Shown here in pieces: positions 1-8,720 of a stretch of 55,280 bases of DNA. The position numbers and the translations under genes were made by a program. Source of the stretch: Pacificitalea manganoxidans (lineage in GTDB: Bacteria > Pseudomonadota > Alphaproteobacteria > Rhodobacterales > Rhodobacteraceae); contig NZ_CP021408.1 of assembly GCF_002504165.1 (NCBI RefSeq), positions 1 through 55,280 on the forward strand, read 5' to 3'. The notes below the pieces were generated by a model. That model searched no databases. It was not told the origin of the DNA and saw nothing but the letters and a program-made list of their open reading frames with translations. The number at the start of each line of letters is the position of its first letter. The stretch's first letter is position 1.

Positions 1-70
1 TTCCGTTCCGCCTCTCTATGACAGAGGTAAAATTTGCGCTAAGTCTGGGCAAACAGATCGGAGAGCATCC

Positions 71-394
71 ATGAAGACCTTGATTCTGAGCACCGCCTTC
101 CTCTCGCTCGTCTCGGCGCCCGTCGTTGCAGAGGCGGTCGTGCAAGCCCCCGTGACCGCGCTGGAAATCGCGCAGGCCGCCAATGCCTGCCCGGGTCAGC
201 AGATCTCGGAAGCCTCCTTCACCGTGACCAACAGCGTCCGCGTCGTGTGCAAACCCGCCGCCCCCCGCGTGACCAATCAGTCCACGCCGCTGGTCGGCCA
301 GCTGGGCAGCTACGGTCCCATTCTGGGTCTCGCCGCCGCAGGCGCCGCGATCGCCGTGATCAGCAGCAACGGCAGCACCTCGGGCACCAACTAA
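71..394 (+). CDS. small secreted protein of unknown function
   Basis: 107 residues. The N-terminus is a clear signal peptide (MKTLILSTAFLSLVSAPVVA, then EA), so export is expected. The mature part has two cysteines (in NACPG and VVCKP) that could form a disulfide, then a Gly/Ala/Ile-rich hydrophobic stretch (GPILGLAAAGAAIAVISS) and a Ser/Gly/Thr tail. GGAGAG at 60-65 is a good ribosome binding site for the ATG at 71. The upstream 70 bp carry a short inverted repeat, CCTCT/AGAGG at 11-15 and 23-27, that could be an operator. It is the first gene before an antiterminator and polysaccharide-export genes in the same direction, so a surface or biofilm role is likely. I do not recognise the family. 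Confidence 0.75.
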   Translation: MKTLILSTAFLSLVSAPVVAEAVVQAPVTALEIAQAANACPGQQISEASFTVTNSVRVVCKPAAPRVTNQSTPLVGQLGSYGPILGLAAAGAAIAVISSNGSTSGTN

Positions 395-582
395 GGCGCC
401 CGTTCCGGCCCCCACAGCCCCGCGCCGGGGCTGAACCGGCGGTTGTCCACGGGGTCCGGGCCGCCCTATCCCGCGCGTGTGCCCCGCCTTGGCCGGGCGC
501 CGCGCTTCTGTCTGTTGCCCCTTCCGGCCCCCTGCCGGGATCGCAGCCCCCGCTTTCCTTCCGGTCTGCAAGGATCACCCCC

Positions 583-1131
583 GTGACCCGCGCATATGTC
601 ATGTCCCTGCCTCAGCACAGCCGGTCGCAGAACTGGTTCGTCGCCCAGTTGAAACCCAACGGGCTGGCGATGGCGCAGCGCAATCTGGATCGGCAGGGCC
701 TGCAGCATTTCGCCCCCCTGCGGCACGAATCCGTGCGCACCCCCCGCGGGATGAGCCGCCGGGCCCGGGCGTTGTTTCCCGGCTATATCTTTGTCACGCT
801 CGAGCCGTTCTCTCCGGAATGGCGGGCGATCAATGCCACCCGCGGCATTTCCCGGCTGGTGGTGTCCGATCCGCGCAGACCGCGCCCCTTGCCCGATGGG
901 TTCCTCGATGCGCTGCGCGCCCGCTGCGATGCCAGCGGCACCTTGATGCACAGCCCGCCCGACACATTCGCCCCCGGGGACCGGGTGCGGATCCTGTCGG
1001 GGCCGTTTGCGGAAATCGTGGCGGTGGTGGAGCATCTCGACGACACCAGCCGCCTGCGGCTGATGATGGATCTGATGGGCCAGAAGGTCACCGTGACCCT
1101 GCCCGCCCATAGTGCCGAGAAGGCAGGTTAG
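583..1131 (+). CDS. NusG/RfaH-type transcription antitermination protein
   Basis: 182 residues, similar in length to RfaH/NusG paralogues. An NGN-type domain starts at NWFVAQLKPNG and contains the family hallmark FPGYIFV. A KOW-like C-terminal domain follows (GDRVRILSGPFAEIVAVVEH). I chose the GTG at 583 because AAGGA at 570-574 lies 8 nt upstream; the ATG at 601 is an alternative, and the longer open frame from 247 has no support. Specialised NusG paralogues load on RNA polymerase and let it read through long polysaccharide operons. Lying just before yjbH-yjbF-wza, this one probably does that here. No ops-like element could be identified by eye. Confidence 0.85.
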   Translation: MTRAYVMSLPQHSRSQNWFVAQLKPNGLAMAQRNLDRQGLQHFAPLRHESVRTPRGMSRRARALFPGYIFVTLEPFSPEWRAINATRGISRLVVSDPRRPRPLPDGFLDALRARCDASGTLMHSPPDTFAPGDRVRILSGPFAEIVAVVEHLDDTSRLRLMMDLMGQKVTVTLPAHSAEKAG

Positions 1132-1331
1132 TGCCGGTTTTGGCGCTTGGCCGCCCGGCCTGCCCGGCCCCGTGCCATGCCCGATCCGATGCCAGATCCG
1201 ATGCCGGATGCCCGCCGGGTGATCTAATGGCCACAGCCCCCCGTCCCCGGCGCCCGATCCGGTCCGCGACGGGTGCGGGCCTGCGGGAAACCCGGTATGA
1301 ACAGGACAGCCCCAGCGCCAGAGGAACCCAT

Positions 1332-3443
1332 TTGCCGCGCCGTGTCCTGATATCTGCCAGCCTGTGCTGTCTCGGCCTGAGCGCCGCCGCCGAGCCGGTG
1401 CTCGACACCGGGCTCAACAGCTTCGGCGCGCCCGGCCTGATCGATATGCCCTCCGCCCTGTCGCGTCCCGACGGGCAGCTGGCCCTGACCGCCAGCCATT
1501 TCCAGAACAACCAGCGCACCACGCTGAGCTTTCAGGTCACGCCGCGACTGTCGGGCAGCTTCACCTATGCCCATATCGACGATCTGACCCGCAACGGCAC
1601 GGTCGGGGAATTGTTCGATCGCAGTTTCTCACTGCATTACCGGCTGGCGGATGAAGGGCTCTGGCAGCCCGCTTTCGCCATCGGGCTCAACGATGTGCTG
1701 GGCACCGGCGTCTACCGCTCCGAATATCTCGTCGCGACCAAGACCCTGACCCCCGCCCTGCGCGTCACCGGCGGCATCGGCTGGGGCCGGCTGGCGGGGG
1801 TGGACAGCTTCACCAATCCGCTCGGCCTGATCGATGACAGCTTCGAAACCCGCGAGGCCCGCGACGGCAATCTAGGCGGCGAGGTCGAACTGGGCGAGGC
1901 CTTTCACGGGCCTGCCGCGCTGTTCGGCGGGCTGGAATGGCAGGCCACCGACACGCTTAAGTTCACGTTGGAATATTCCTCCGACGACTACCCCTACGAA
2001 GGCGAAAGCAGTTTCGAGTATCGCAGCCCGGTCAATGTCGGGGTCAGCTATCGCCCGCGCCCGGATCTGGAACTCAGCGCGCGCTATCTCTACGGCAGCC
2101 AGCTGGGTCTGCAGGCCAGTTTCTTTGTCGATCCCACCGCCGCCCGCGCCCCCAGCGGGCTGGAGAAGGCCCCGCCGCCCGTGGCCGTCCGCAGCGCCGC
2201 CGAACTGGGCTGGCCGCAGGATACCAGCTGGGCCGCCGCCCCCGCCCGGCGCGACAGCATCGCCATGCAGGCCGAACAGGCGTTGCGCGCGCAGGGCATC
2301 GATCTGGTCGGTCTGGTGCTGGATGCCGATCGCGCCCGCGTCGAAATCGTCAACGAAACCTATCTTCAGCATCCCGAGGCGATCGGGCGCAGCGCCCGCG
2401 CCATGACGCAGGTGCTGCCTGCCTCGGTCGACCGGATCGAGGTGGTTCTGGTGGCCAACGGCATGCCCACCAGCGTCACCACCCTGCGCCGCCGCGATCT
2501 GGAAGATCTGGAATTCGCTTTTGACAATGGCTGGTCCAGCTTTGCCCGCGCCCGGTTCGGCGATGCGCCCGGCCCGCTGGCGCCGCTGCCGGGCAGCTAT
2601 CCCCGGTTCGAATGGGATCTCGGCCCCTATCTCACGCCCAGCCTGTTTGATCCCGACGGCCCCCTGCGCGCCGATCTGGGGCTGGAGCTGAACACCCGCT
2701 ACGCCCCCGCGCCGGGCCTGCTGTTTCGCGGGCAACTCCGCAAGAAGGTCGTCGGCAATCTCGACGAAACCACCCGCCAATCCGATTCCGTCCTGCCCCG
2801 CGTGCGCAGCGACTATAACCTCTATGATACCGAGGCCGATCCCCGCCTGACCGAATTGACCGGCGCGTGGTTCTTCCGCCCCGGGCGCGATCTCTACGGG
2901 CGCGTCAGCGCGGGCTATCTGGAGCCCTATTTCGGCGGCGTGTCGGCGGAACTGCTGTGGAAGCCGGTGGCCAGCGACTTCGCCCTCGGGGTGGAGGCCA
3001 ATTACGTCGCCAAACGCGACTATGACATGCTGTTCGGCTTTCAGGATTACGAGGTCGCGACCGGCCATGTCTCCGCCTATTACGAATGGGACAACGGCTA
3101 TTTCGGCCAGATCGATGTCGGCCGGTATCTGGCCGGGGACTGGGGCACGACCCTGACGCTGGAACGCACCTTCGACAATGGCTGGCGGGTCGGGGCCTTT
3201 GCCACTTTCACCGATGTCTCCTTCGAGGACTTCGGCGAAGGCTCCTTTGACAAGGGCATCACCCTGACCATTCCCATCGGGCAGATCACCGGCCAGCCCG
3301 ACCGCGACACCTACAGCACCGTCCTGCGCCCGGTGCAGCGCGATGGCGGCGCGCGGCTCGATGTGTCGGACCGGCTCTATGATGTGGTCCACGACACCCA
3401 TGTGCCCGAATTGCAGGAAGGCTGGGGGCGGTTCTGGCGATGA
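1332..3443 (+). CDS. yjbH: YjbH-family outer membrane exopolysaccharide protein
   Basis: 703 residues from the TTG at 1332, close to E. coli YjbH (about 700). AGAGGA at 1320-1325 sits 6 nt before this TTG, and starting there gives a clean signal peptide (LISASLCCLGLSAAA, then EPVLD). An ATG at 1227 would add about 35 Arg/Pro-rich residues. The mature N-terminus (TGLNSFGAPGLIDMPSA) is typical of the family. The C-terminal half alternates aromatic and polar residues as expected for a beta-barrel. YjbH-type proteins act in polysaccharide modification or export at the outer membrane together with YjbF. The gene overlaps the next by 4 nt (ATGA). Confidence 0.85.
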   Translation: MPRRVLISASLCCLGLSAAAEPVLDTGLNSFGAPGLIDMPSALSRPDGQLALTASHFQNNQRTTLSFQVTPRLSGSFTYAHIDDLTRNGTVGELFDRSFSLHYRLADEGLWQPAFAIGLNDVLGTGVYRSEYLVATKTLTPALRVTGGIGWGRLAGVDSFTNPLGLIDDSFETREARDGNLGGEVELGEAFHGPAALFGGLEWQATDTLKFTLEYSSDDYPYEGESSFEYRSPVNVGVSYRPRPDLELSARYLYGSQLGLQASFFVDPTAARAPSGLEKAPPPVAVRSAAELGWPQDTSWAAAPARRDSIAMQAEQALRAQGIDLVGLVLDADRARVEIVNETYLQHPEAIGRSARAMTQVLPASVDRIEVVLVANGMPTSVTTLRRRDLEDLEFAFDNGWSSFARARFGDAPGPLAPLPGSYPRFEWDLGPYLTPSLFDPDGPLRADLGLELNTRYAPAPGLLFRGQLRKKVVGNLDETTRQSDSVLPRVRSDYNLYDTEADPRLTELTGAWFFRPGRDLYGRVSAGYLEPYFGGVSAELLWKPVASDFALGVEANYVAKRDYDMLFGFQDYEVATGHVSAYYEWDNGYFGQIDVGRYLAGDWGTTLTLERTFDNGWRVGAFATFTDVSFEDFGEGSFDKGITLTIPIGQITGQPDRDTYSTVLRPVQRDGGARLDVSDRLYDVVHDTHVPELQEGWGRFWR

Positions 3444-4099
3444 CCCTGCGCGCCCCCCTCCTGCCCCGGCTGCGGCGCCCGGTATTCAGGCCGCGTCTTG
3501 CGCTGCTGTTGCTGGTGCCGCTGGCCCTTGCCGCCTGTGCCCGGCCCGCGCCGCCGGACCTGCGCGCCACGCTGAGCCGCGCCCAGATCGACGGGTTCGA
3601 CCAGCCCCTGATCCTTGCCGAATTGCCGCAACTGGGCACCGGTGCCACGCTCGTGCCCGTCGCCCGCAACGGCGATGTGCGCACATGGTCCACCGCCGAC
3701 GGGGTGGGGCTGTCCTATCGCGACGGGCTGCCGGTGGCGACGCGCGGTCTGGGCGTGGATCTGATGAACGCCGATGTCACCGGCAGCCTTGCCGCGATCG
3801 CGGGCCGCACGCCCCCCGGCATGGTCGACGGCTACTACCCGCGTTTTCATTCCCATCTCGATGGCGCCGGGCAGATCCGCTACCTCAGCTTCCAGTGCCG
3901 CGTCACCGCGCGCCGCACCGAAACCATCACCCTGATCGGACAGCGCCATGTGGTGCAACGGATCGACGAAACCTGCCACCTGCCCGAGACCCGCGTCGAA
4001 AACAGCTACTGGCGCGGCGATGACGGCACTTTGTGGCGCACGAAACAATGGCTGAGCGAGGATGCCGGCTACCTCATCACGGAGCGTTTGAAGACATGA
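3440..4099 (+). CDS. yjbF: YjbF/GfcB-family lipoprotein
   Basis: 219 residues. It has a hydrophobic signal segment ending in the lipobox LAAC (residues ~30-33), so it is probably lipid-anchored in the periplasm or outer membrane. The body (LPQLGTGATLVPVARNGDVRTW, then GLGVDLM) matches the YjbF/GfcB family that accompanies YjbH in group 4 capsule and Yjb loci. Two cysteines lie in the C-terminal half (FQCRV, ETCHL). It overlaps yjbH by 4 nt upstream and the Wza gene by 4 nt downstream, which indicates translational coupling in one operon. Confidence 0.85.
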   Translation: MTLRAPLLPRLRRPVFRPRLALLLLVPLALAACARPAPPDLRATLSRAQIDGFDQPLILAELPQLGTGATLVPVARNGDVRTWSTADGVGLSYRDGLPVATRGLGVDLMNADVTGSLAAIAGRTPPGMVDGYYPRFHSHLDGAGQIRYLSFQCRVTARRTETITLIGQRHVVQRIDETCHLPETRVENSYWRGDDGTLWRTKQWLSEDAGYLITERLKT

Positions 4100-5523
4100 T
4101 GCCGCGCATGGCCCCCCCCAGATCCGACCAAACTCCCTGTGCCACGCCGCGCCGGGCCGTTCCCCGGTTGCGCCTTGCCGCGGGCGCGCTGCTGGCCACG
4201 CTGACGCTGGCGGCCTGCGGCATCACCTATACCGCGCCCAGCGTATCGCAAAGCGCAGGCGGCGCGGCGGTGCGGGTCGTCGATCTCGACGCGCAGACCG
4301 TGTTGCTGGCCAATCGCGATCCCTACCGCCCCCGCACCCTGCCCGCGGCCTTCTCGGTCACCGCAGGCGGCAGCGGCATGGGGCGCGGGGTCGGCGCCTT
4401 GCCCACACCGCCCGTCGTGCCGCAGGAACGCCCGGTGCCGCTGGACCTGCGTCCGCCCCCCGCCACCGCGCCCGCGCCCTACCGTCTGGGCATCGGCGAT
4501 GTGGTGTTGCTGGCCACCCGGGGCACCGCCTCCACCATTCAGGAATTGTCGGGGCTGATGGCGATCCAGAACCAGCGCCAAGGCTTCACCGTGCGCGACG
4601 ACGGCGCCATCGCCATCCCCGAGATCGGCAATGTGCAACTGGCCGGACTGACGCTGGAAGATGCCGAAGCCGCCGTATTCCGGCTGCTGGTGGAAAACGG
4701 TCTGAACCCCGTCTTCTCGCTGGAAGTGGCGGAATTCAATTCCCGCCGCGCCACCATCGGCGGCGCCGTGGGCCGGCCCGCCATCGTGCCCATCGGCCTG
4801 ACCCCGCCCAACCTGCGCGAGGCCCTGACCGCTGCCGGCGGCATTTCGGCCCGCGATCAGGATTACGTCTCTATTCGGCTGTATAGAGACGGAAATCTCT
4901 ACCAGATCCCCTTTAAGGATTACATGGCGCGCGCCGATCTGCAGCAGCTGTATCTGCAAAATGGCGACGCGGTCTATGTCGACACCACCTATGATCTGGA
5001 ACGGGCCTTTGCCTTCTACCAGCAGGAAATCGGTGTGATCTCCCTGCGCCAGTCGGCCCGCGCGCAGGCTCTGGGTGAACTGTCTCAGGAAATCTCCCTG
5101 CGCCGTGCCGCGCTTGGCGAAGAGCGCAGCAATTACCAGACCCGGCTCGATCTGGATGCGGTGGACCGCGATTACGTCTATCTCGCCGGGGAGGTCGCGC
5201 AGCAGAGCCGCTACACCCTGCCGTTCGAGCGTCAGGCCACGCTGGCGGATGTGCTCTATGGCAGCGGCGGCTTCCCCGCGCTGACCGGCGATCCGTCCGA
5301 AATCTATGTGCTGCGCGCCTCCTCCAATCCGGCGGAATTCGGCGCCATCACCGCATGGCATCTCGATGCCTCCAACGCGGTGAACCTGACGCTCATGACC
5401 CGGATGACGATGCGCCCCGATGATATCGTCTTCATCGAACAGCAGCCGATCACCACATGGAACCGCGCCCTGCAACAGGCCCTGCCGCTGCTCAATCAGG
5501 CGACGACGGCGGTCAGCAACTAA
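4096..5523 (+). CDS. wza: Wza-type polysaccharide export lipoprotein (PES/SLBB)
   Basis: 475 residues. The ATG at 4096 overlaps the yjbF stop (ATGA), and GGAG at 4081-4084 precedes it. The signal sequence ends in LAAC, giving an N-terminal lipidated cysteine. The polysaccharide-export domain starts near PYRLGIGDVVLLATRG and runs through VRDDGAIAIPEIGNVQLAGLTLEDAE. SLBB-type beta-grasp repeats follow (ATIGGAVGRPAIVPIGL; VYLAGEVAQQSRYTLPF). Family members form the octameric outer-membrane channel for capsule or exopolysaccharide. The inner-membrane partner would be the Wzc-like protein at 53047. This is the last gene of the cluster, and a strong hairpin follows the stop. Confidence 0.9.
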   Translation: MMPRMAPPRSDQTPCATPRRAVPRLRLAAGALLATLTLAACGITYTAPSVSQSAGGAAVRVVDLDAQTVLLANRDPYRPRTLPAAFSVTAGGSGMGRGVGALPTPPVVPQERPVPLDLRPPPATAPAPYRLGIGDVVLLATRGTASTIQELSGLMAIQNQRQGFTVRDDGAIAIPEIGNVQLAGLTLEDAEAAVFRLLVENGLNPVFSLEVAEFNSRRATIGGAVGRPAIVPIGLTPPNLREALTAAGGISARDQDYVSIRLYRDGNLYQIPFKDYMARADLQQLYLQNGDAVYVDTTYDLERAFAFYQQEIGVISLRQSARAQALGELSQEISLRRAALGEERSNYQTRLDLDAVDRDYVYLAGEVAQQSRYTLPFERQATLADVLYGSGGFPALTGDPSEIYVLRASSNPAEFGAITAWHLDASNAVNLTLMTRMTMRPDDIVFIEQQPITTWNRALQQALPLLNQATTAVSN

Positions 5524-5527
5524 GCGT

Positions 5528-5577
5528 CCGGGCTTCGGGGGACGATCCCGAAGCCCGGCCCCGCCCCGAAGCCCGGC
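5528..5577 (+). terminator. strong hairpin with a duplicated right arm after wza
   Basis: A perfect 12-bp inverted repeat, CCGGGCTTCGGG (5528-5539) and CCCGAAGCCCGG (5547-5558), with a 7-nt loop starts 5 nt after the wza stop. No T-run follows, so this is not a classical intrinsic terminator. The right arm is repeated almost at once (CCCCGAAGCCCGG, 5565-5577), so the left arm can pair with either copy. Confidence 0.55.
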
Positions 5578-5656
5578 CCCAGCGGGCCGCAGCCCCCTGC
5601 GACCGGACGCCTCGGGCAAAAATCCGCATCTGTTTATTTACAAACGTCCTGCCAAG

Positions 5657-5674
5657 GTTAACGTTAACGTCAAC
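5657..5674. promoter_or_regulatory. GTTAAC-repeat element upstream of the cfa-like gene
   Basis: The 356-bp gap 5524-5879 holds no convincing gene. An AT-richer patch (about 5630-5675) contains GTTAACGTTAACGTCAAC, three 6-bp near-repeats of which the first twelve bases form a palindrome. It lies 200 bp before the methyltransferase gene and is the only operator-like feature there. A weak hairpin CCCCT/AGGGG follows at 5678-5691. TTAAC motifs recall CtrA half-sites in alphaproteobacteria, but the binding protein is not known from sequence. Confidence 0.35.
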
Positions 5675-5879
5675 GGACCCCTGAGCAGGGGCTTCTTCCG
5701 GGCGTGGGGTCCGGCAGGCCGTGACGACCCGCCGACCCGGATGACGACCGCCCGGACCGAAACGCACCGCATAGACGGCCCGGTTCGGTCCGCGCAGACG
5801 CCCCTAGAGCCTCCATCGCCCAGCGGTTCCGCCACAGCAGGACCGGGGATCTTCCGGCGCAGTTGCAGGCAGGCACGCG

Positions 5880-7337
5880 ATGCAGACGACGTTGTTTTCC
5901 AAATTCGTGCGGCGCTATATCCGGCGCGGCAACCTGACCATCCGCTTTCCCGACGGGCACGTTGCCCGGTTCGGCGATGGCCACGGACGCGCCCTGCGAT
6001 TCCATCTGACCAGCCGCCGGGCGATGTGGCGGCTGGCGCTGCATCCCGACCTCGCGCTGGGGGAGTTGTTCATGGAAGATCGCCTGCGGATGGAGCAGGG
6101 CCGCATCCATGACCTGCTGGAACTGATCTTTACCAATGTGCGCACCGATCAACTGACCGGAATGCAGCAACTGACCCGCCGTGGCTCGGCGCTCCGGGCG
6201 CGGCTGGGACAGGTCAACACGCCCCTGCGCGCCCGCCGCAATGTCGCCCATCACTACGATCTGAACGATGATCTCTACCGGCTGTTTCTGGAGGAGGACC
6301 GGCAATATTCCTGCGCCTATTTCGAGCATCCCGCCGCCACGCTGGAGGAGGCCCAACTGGCCAAGAAGCGCCATGTCGCGGCCAAGCTGCACCTGCCGCC
6401 TGCCCCGGATTACGCTGAAACAGAGACTGTTTTGAACGGCAGCCCCGCCCAAGGGCAGGCAAATAGGGCCGCGCGCAATGGCCATGCCGCCCCCGGCACA
6501 GTCCGGACCAGCCCTGCCCGCAGCAATGGTCACGCCGCGCCGCGTCCCGCGCCCAGTGTGCTTGATATCGGTTCGGGCTGGGGCGGGCTGGGCTTGTATC
6601 TTGCGCGCCACTACGGGGCCGATGTCACCGGGGTCACCCTGTCGCGCGAACAGCATCGGGTGTCCAACGACCGCGCCCGCCGCGCCGGGCTGGACGGGCG
6701 CGTCCGCTTCGAAATGCAGGATTACCGCAGCCTCGCGCGCCGCTTCGACCGTATCGTGTCCGTGGGCATGTTCGAGCATGTCGGCCGCGCCCATATCGAC
6801 ACGTTCTTTGCCTGTATCGCCGATCTGCTGGCCCCCGATGGCGTGATGCTGCTGCATTATATCGGCCAGTCAGGCCCCCCTGCCCCGACCAGCGCCTGGG
6901 TGCGCAAATACATCTTTCCCGGCGGTGACATGCCCGCCTTGTCAGAAGTGCTGCCCGCCATTGAGCGCCACGGGCTGATCGTCACCGATATCGAGGTGCT
7001 GCGCCTGCATTACGCCGAAACCCTGCGCCATTGGCGCGAGCGGTTTCTGGCCCGGCGGCAGGAGGCGGTGGCACTGTATGACGAGCGCTTCGCGCGGATG
7101 TGGGAATTCTACCTTGCCGCCGCCGAAACCAGTTTCCGCCATCAGCGGCTGGTCGTGCATCAGATCCAACTGGCCCGGCGGCTCAATGCGCTGCCTGTCA
7201 CCCGCGACTATATCACCGCCGAGGAGGCCCGTCTGCGGCCACGGGACGGCGGCGGCGACAGCCCCCTGCCCGCCCCGCATTCCGTCACTGATCCAGCCCG
7301 ATCCGCCGCCGGGGCGGACCCGTCCCGGCCTCATTGA
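5880..7337 (+). CDS. cfa: cyclopropane-fatty-acyl-phospholipid synthase-like methyltransferase
   Basis: 485 residues. CFA synthases transfer a methylene from S-adenosylmethionine to unsaturated phospholipid acyl chains. Family residues visible here: Cys in YSCAYF (~145), the SAM-binding loop VLDIGSGWGGLGLYLA (~227-242), Glu in VGMFEHVG, His in LLHYIG and Tyr in LRLHYAETLRHW. Between the conserved Cys region and the SAM loop is an insertion of about 50 residues (roughly 175-225) rich in Ala, Pro, Asn and Gly. A further low-complexity tail follows residue ~455. No clear Shine-Dalgarno is visible before the ATG. It may alter membrane lipids during biofilm growth; the true substrate is not proven. 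Confidence 0.85.
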   Translation: MQTTLFSKFVRRYIRRGNLTIRFPDGHVARFGDGHGRALRFHLTSRRAMWRLALHPDLALGELFMEDRLRMEQGRIHDLLELIFTNVRTDQLTGMQQLTRRGSALRARLGQVNTPLRARRNVAHHYDLNDDLYRLFLEEDRQYSCAYFEHPAATLEEAQLAKKRHVAAKLHLPPAPDYAETETVLNGSPAQGQANRAARNGHAAPGTVRTSPARSNGHAAPRPAPSVLDIGSGWGGLGLYLARHYGADVTGVTLSREQHRVSNDRARRAGLDGRVRFEMQDYRSLARRFDRIVSVGMFEHVGRAHIDTFFACIADLLAPDGVMLLHYIGQSGPPAPTSAWVRKYIFPGGDMPALSEVLPAIERHGLIVTDIEVLRLHYAETLRHWRERFLARRQEAVALYDERFARMWEFYLAAAETSFRHQRLVVHQIQLARRLNALPVTRDYITAEEARLRPRDGGGDSPLPAPHSVTDPARSAAGADPSRPH

Positions 7338-7347
7338 GCGGCCCGGC

Positions 7348-8514
7348 TCAATCGCCGCCGAACAGATCGCGGGTAAAGACCTTCTCGGCCACATCGGCCA
7401 GATCGTCGGTGGCGCGGTTGGCGACGATGACATCGGCCTCGGCCTTGAATTTCTCCAGATCGGTTTCCACCCGGCTGGCAAAGAATTCCGGCGCGTCGAG
7501 CGCGGGCTCATAGACGATCACCTCGATGCCCTTGGCCTTCACCCGCTTCATGATGCCCTGGATCGAGCTTTGGCGGAAATTGTCCGACCCCGCCTTCATC
7601 ACCAGCCGGTAGATGCCCACCACCTGCGGGCGGCGTTCGATGATGCGGTCGGCGATGAAATCCTTGCGCGTGCGGTTGGCATCGACGATGGCGCGGATCA
7701 GGTTCTGCGGCACCTCGGAATAGTTCGCCAGCAGCTGCTTGGTGTCTTTCGGCAGGCAATAGCCGCCATAGCCAAAGGAGGGGTTGTTGTAATGCGCGCC
7801 GATCCGCGGATCGAGCCCGACGCCTTCGATAATCTGGCGGCTGTCCATGCCAAGCGCCATGGCGTAGCTGTCGAGCTCGTTGAAATAGGCCACCCGCATC
7901 GCAAGATAGGTATTGGCGAAAAGCTTGATCGCCTCGGCCTCGGACGGATCGGTGTAGAGCACCGGCACATCCGTTTCCAGCGCGCCGTCCAGCAGCAATT
8001 CGGCAAAGACCCGCGCCCGGTCGGAGCGCTCGCCCACGATGATCCGCGACGGGTGCAGGTTGTCGTAAAGCGCCCGGCCCTCGCGCAGGAATTCGGGGCT
8101 GAAGATCACCTGATCGGTGGCCAGTTCGGTGCGGATGCCTTCGACGAAGCCCACCGGCACCGTCGATTTCACCACGATCGTAGCGTGGCGGTTCACCGCG
8201 ATCACCTGCCGGATCACCGCTTCCACCGACGAGGTGTCGAAATAGTTGCTGACAGGGTCGTAATTGGTCGGCGTCGCCACGATCACGAATTCCGCGTCGC
8301 GATAGGCCGCGTCCGGCTCCGTGGTGGCGCTCAGATCCAGCTTATGCCCGGCGAGGTAGTCCTCCAGTTCCGCATCCGCGATCGGGCTTTTGCGGTCATT
8401 GACCAAAGCCACCCGCTCCGCCGAAATATCGACCGCCACAACCGTGTTGTTCTGCGCCAGCAACACCGCATTCGACAGACCCACATAGCCGATCCCGGCA
8501 ACAGCGATTTTCAT
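7348..8514 (-). CDS. ugd: UDP-glucose 6-dehydrogenase
   Basis: 388 residues, the same length as E. coli Ugd, and closely similar along the whole chain. It oxidises UDP-glucose to UDP-glucuronate with two NAD+. The N-terminal Rossmann motif is [19 protein letters not shown]. The catalytic Cys lies in [17 protein letters not shown], and substrate-binding stretches SPEFLREG and [21 protein letters not shown] are present. The start is ATG at 8514, which begins the Rossmann fold directly; an upstream in-frame extension to 8646 is low-complexity and unsupported. It is divergent from manC and supplies an acidic sugar for the exopolysaccharide. Confidence 0.95.
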   Translation of the reverse strand: MKIAVAGIGYVGLSNAVLLAQNNTVVAVDISAERVALVNDRKSPIADAELEDYLAGHKLDLSATTEPDAAYRDAEFVIVATPTNYDPVSNYFDTSSVEAVIRQVIAVNRHATIVVKSTVPVGFVEGIRTELATDQVIFSPEFLREGRALYDNLHPSRIIVGERSDRARVFAELLLDGALETDVPVLYTDPSEAEAIKLFANTYLAMRVAYFNELDSYAMALGMDSRQIIEGVGLDPRIGAHYNNPSFGYGGYCLPKDTKQLLANYSEVPQNLIRAIVDANRTRKDFIADRIIERRPQVVGIYRLVMKAGSDNFRQSSIQGIMKRVKAKGIEVIVYEPALDAPEFFASRVETDLEKFKAEADVIVANRATDDLADVAEKVFTRDLFGGD

Positions 8515-8720
8515 GATCCCGATCCTCTTCTGCCTGAACGGAGCTTGCATATCCGCCGCAGAAAGCACGGATCGCAGGGGGGAGGCCAGTGCCGGGGGCG
8601 AAGTTTTCGCAAGCCCCGTCCCCCTCGCTCGCCCCCTCGCCCGCACAGACGGGCGGCAGGTTAGGGCAGGCCCCGCTCAGGTTAACCTTTCGGAAACCAT
8701 GACCGGCGCATGCTGGCCCC
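8515..8720. promoter_or_regulatory. divergent ugd/manC promoter region with an AGGTTAACCT palindrome
   Basis: This 206-bp gap must contain the promoters of ugd (-) and manC (+). The perfect 10-bp palindrome AGGTTAACCT at 8679-8688 lies 32 bp before the manC ATG. It resembles the GTTAAC element at 5657. AGAGGA on the minus strand about 10 nt before the ugd ATG is its likely ribosome binding site. Confidence 0.4.

Noticed and set aside
247-582. N-terminal extension of the antiterminator frame
   Set aside because: Arg/Pro-rich and overlapping the preceding secreted-protein gene; the GTG at 583 has a clear Shine-Dalgarno.
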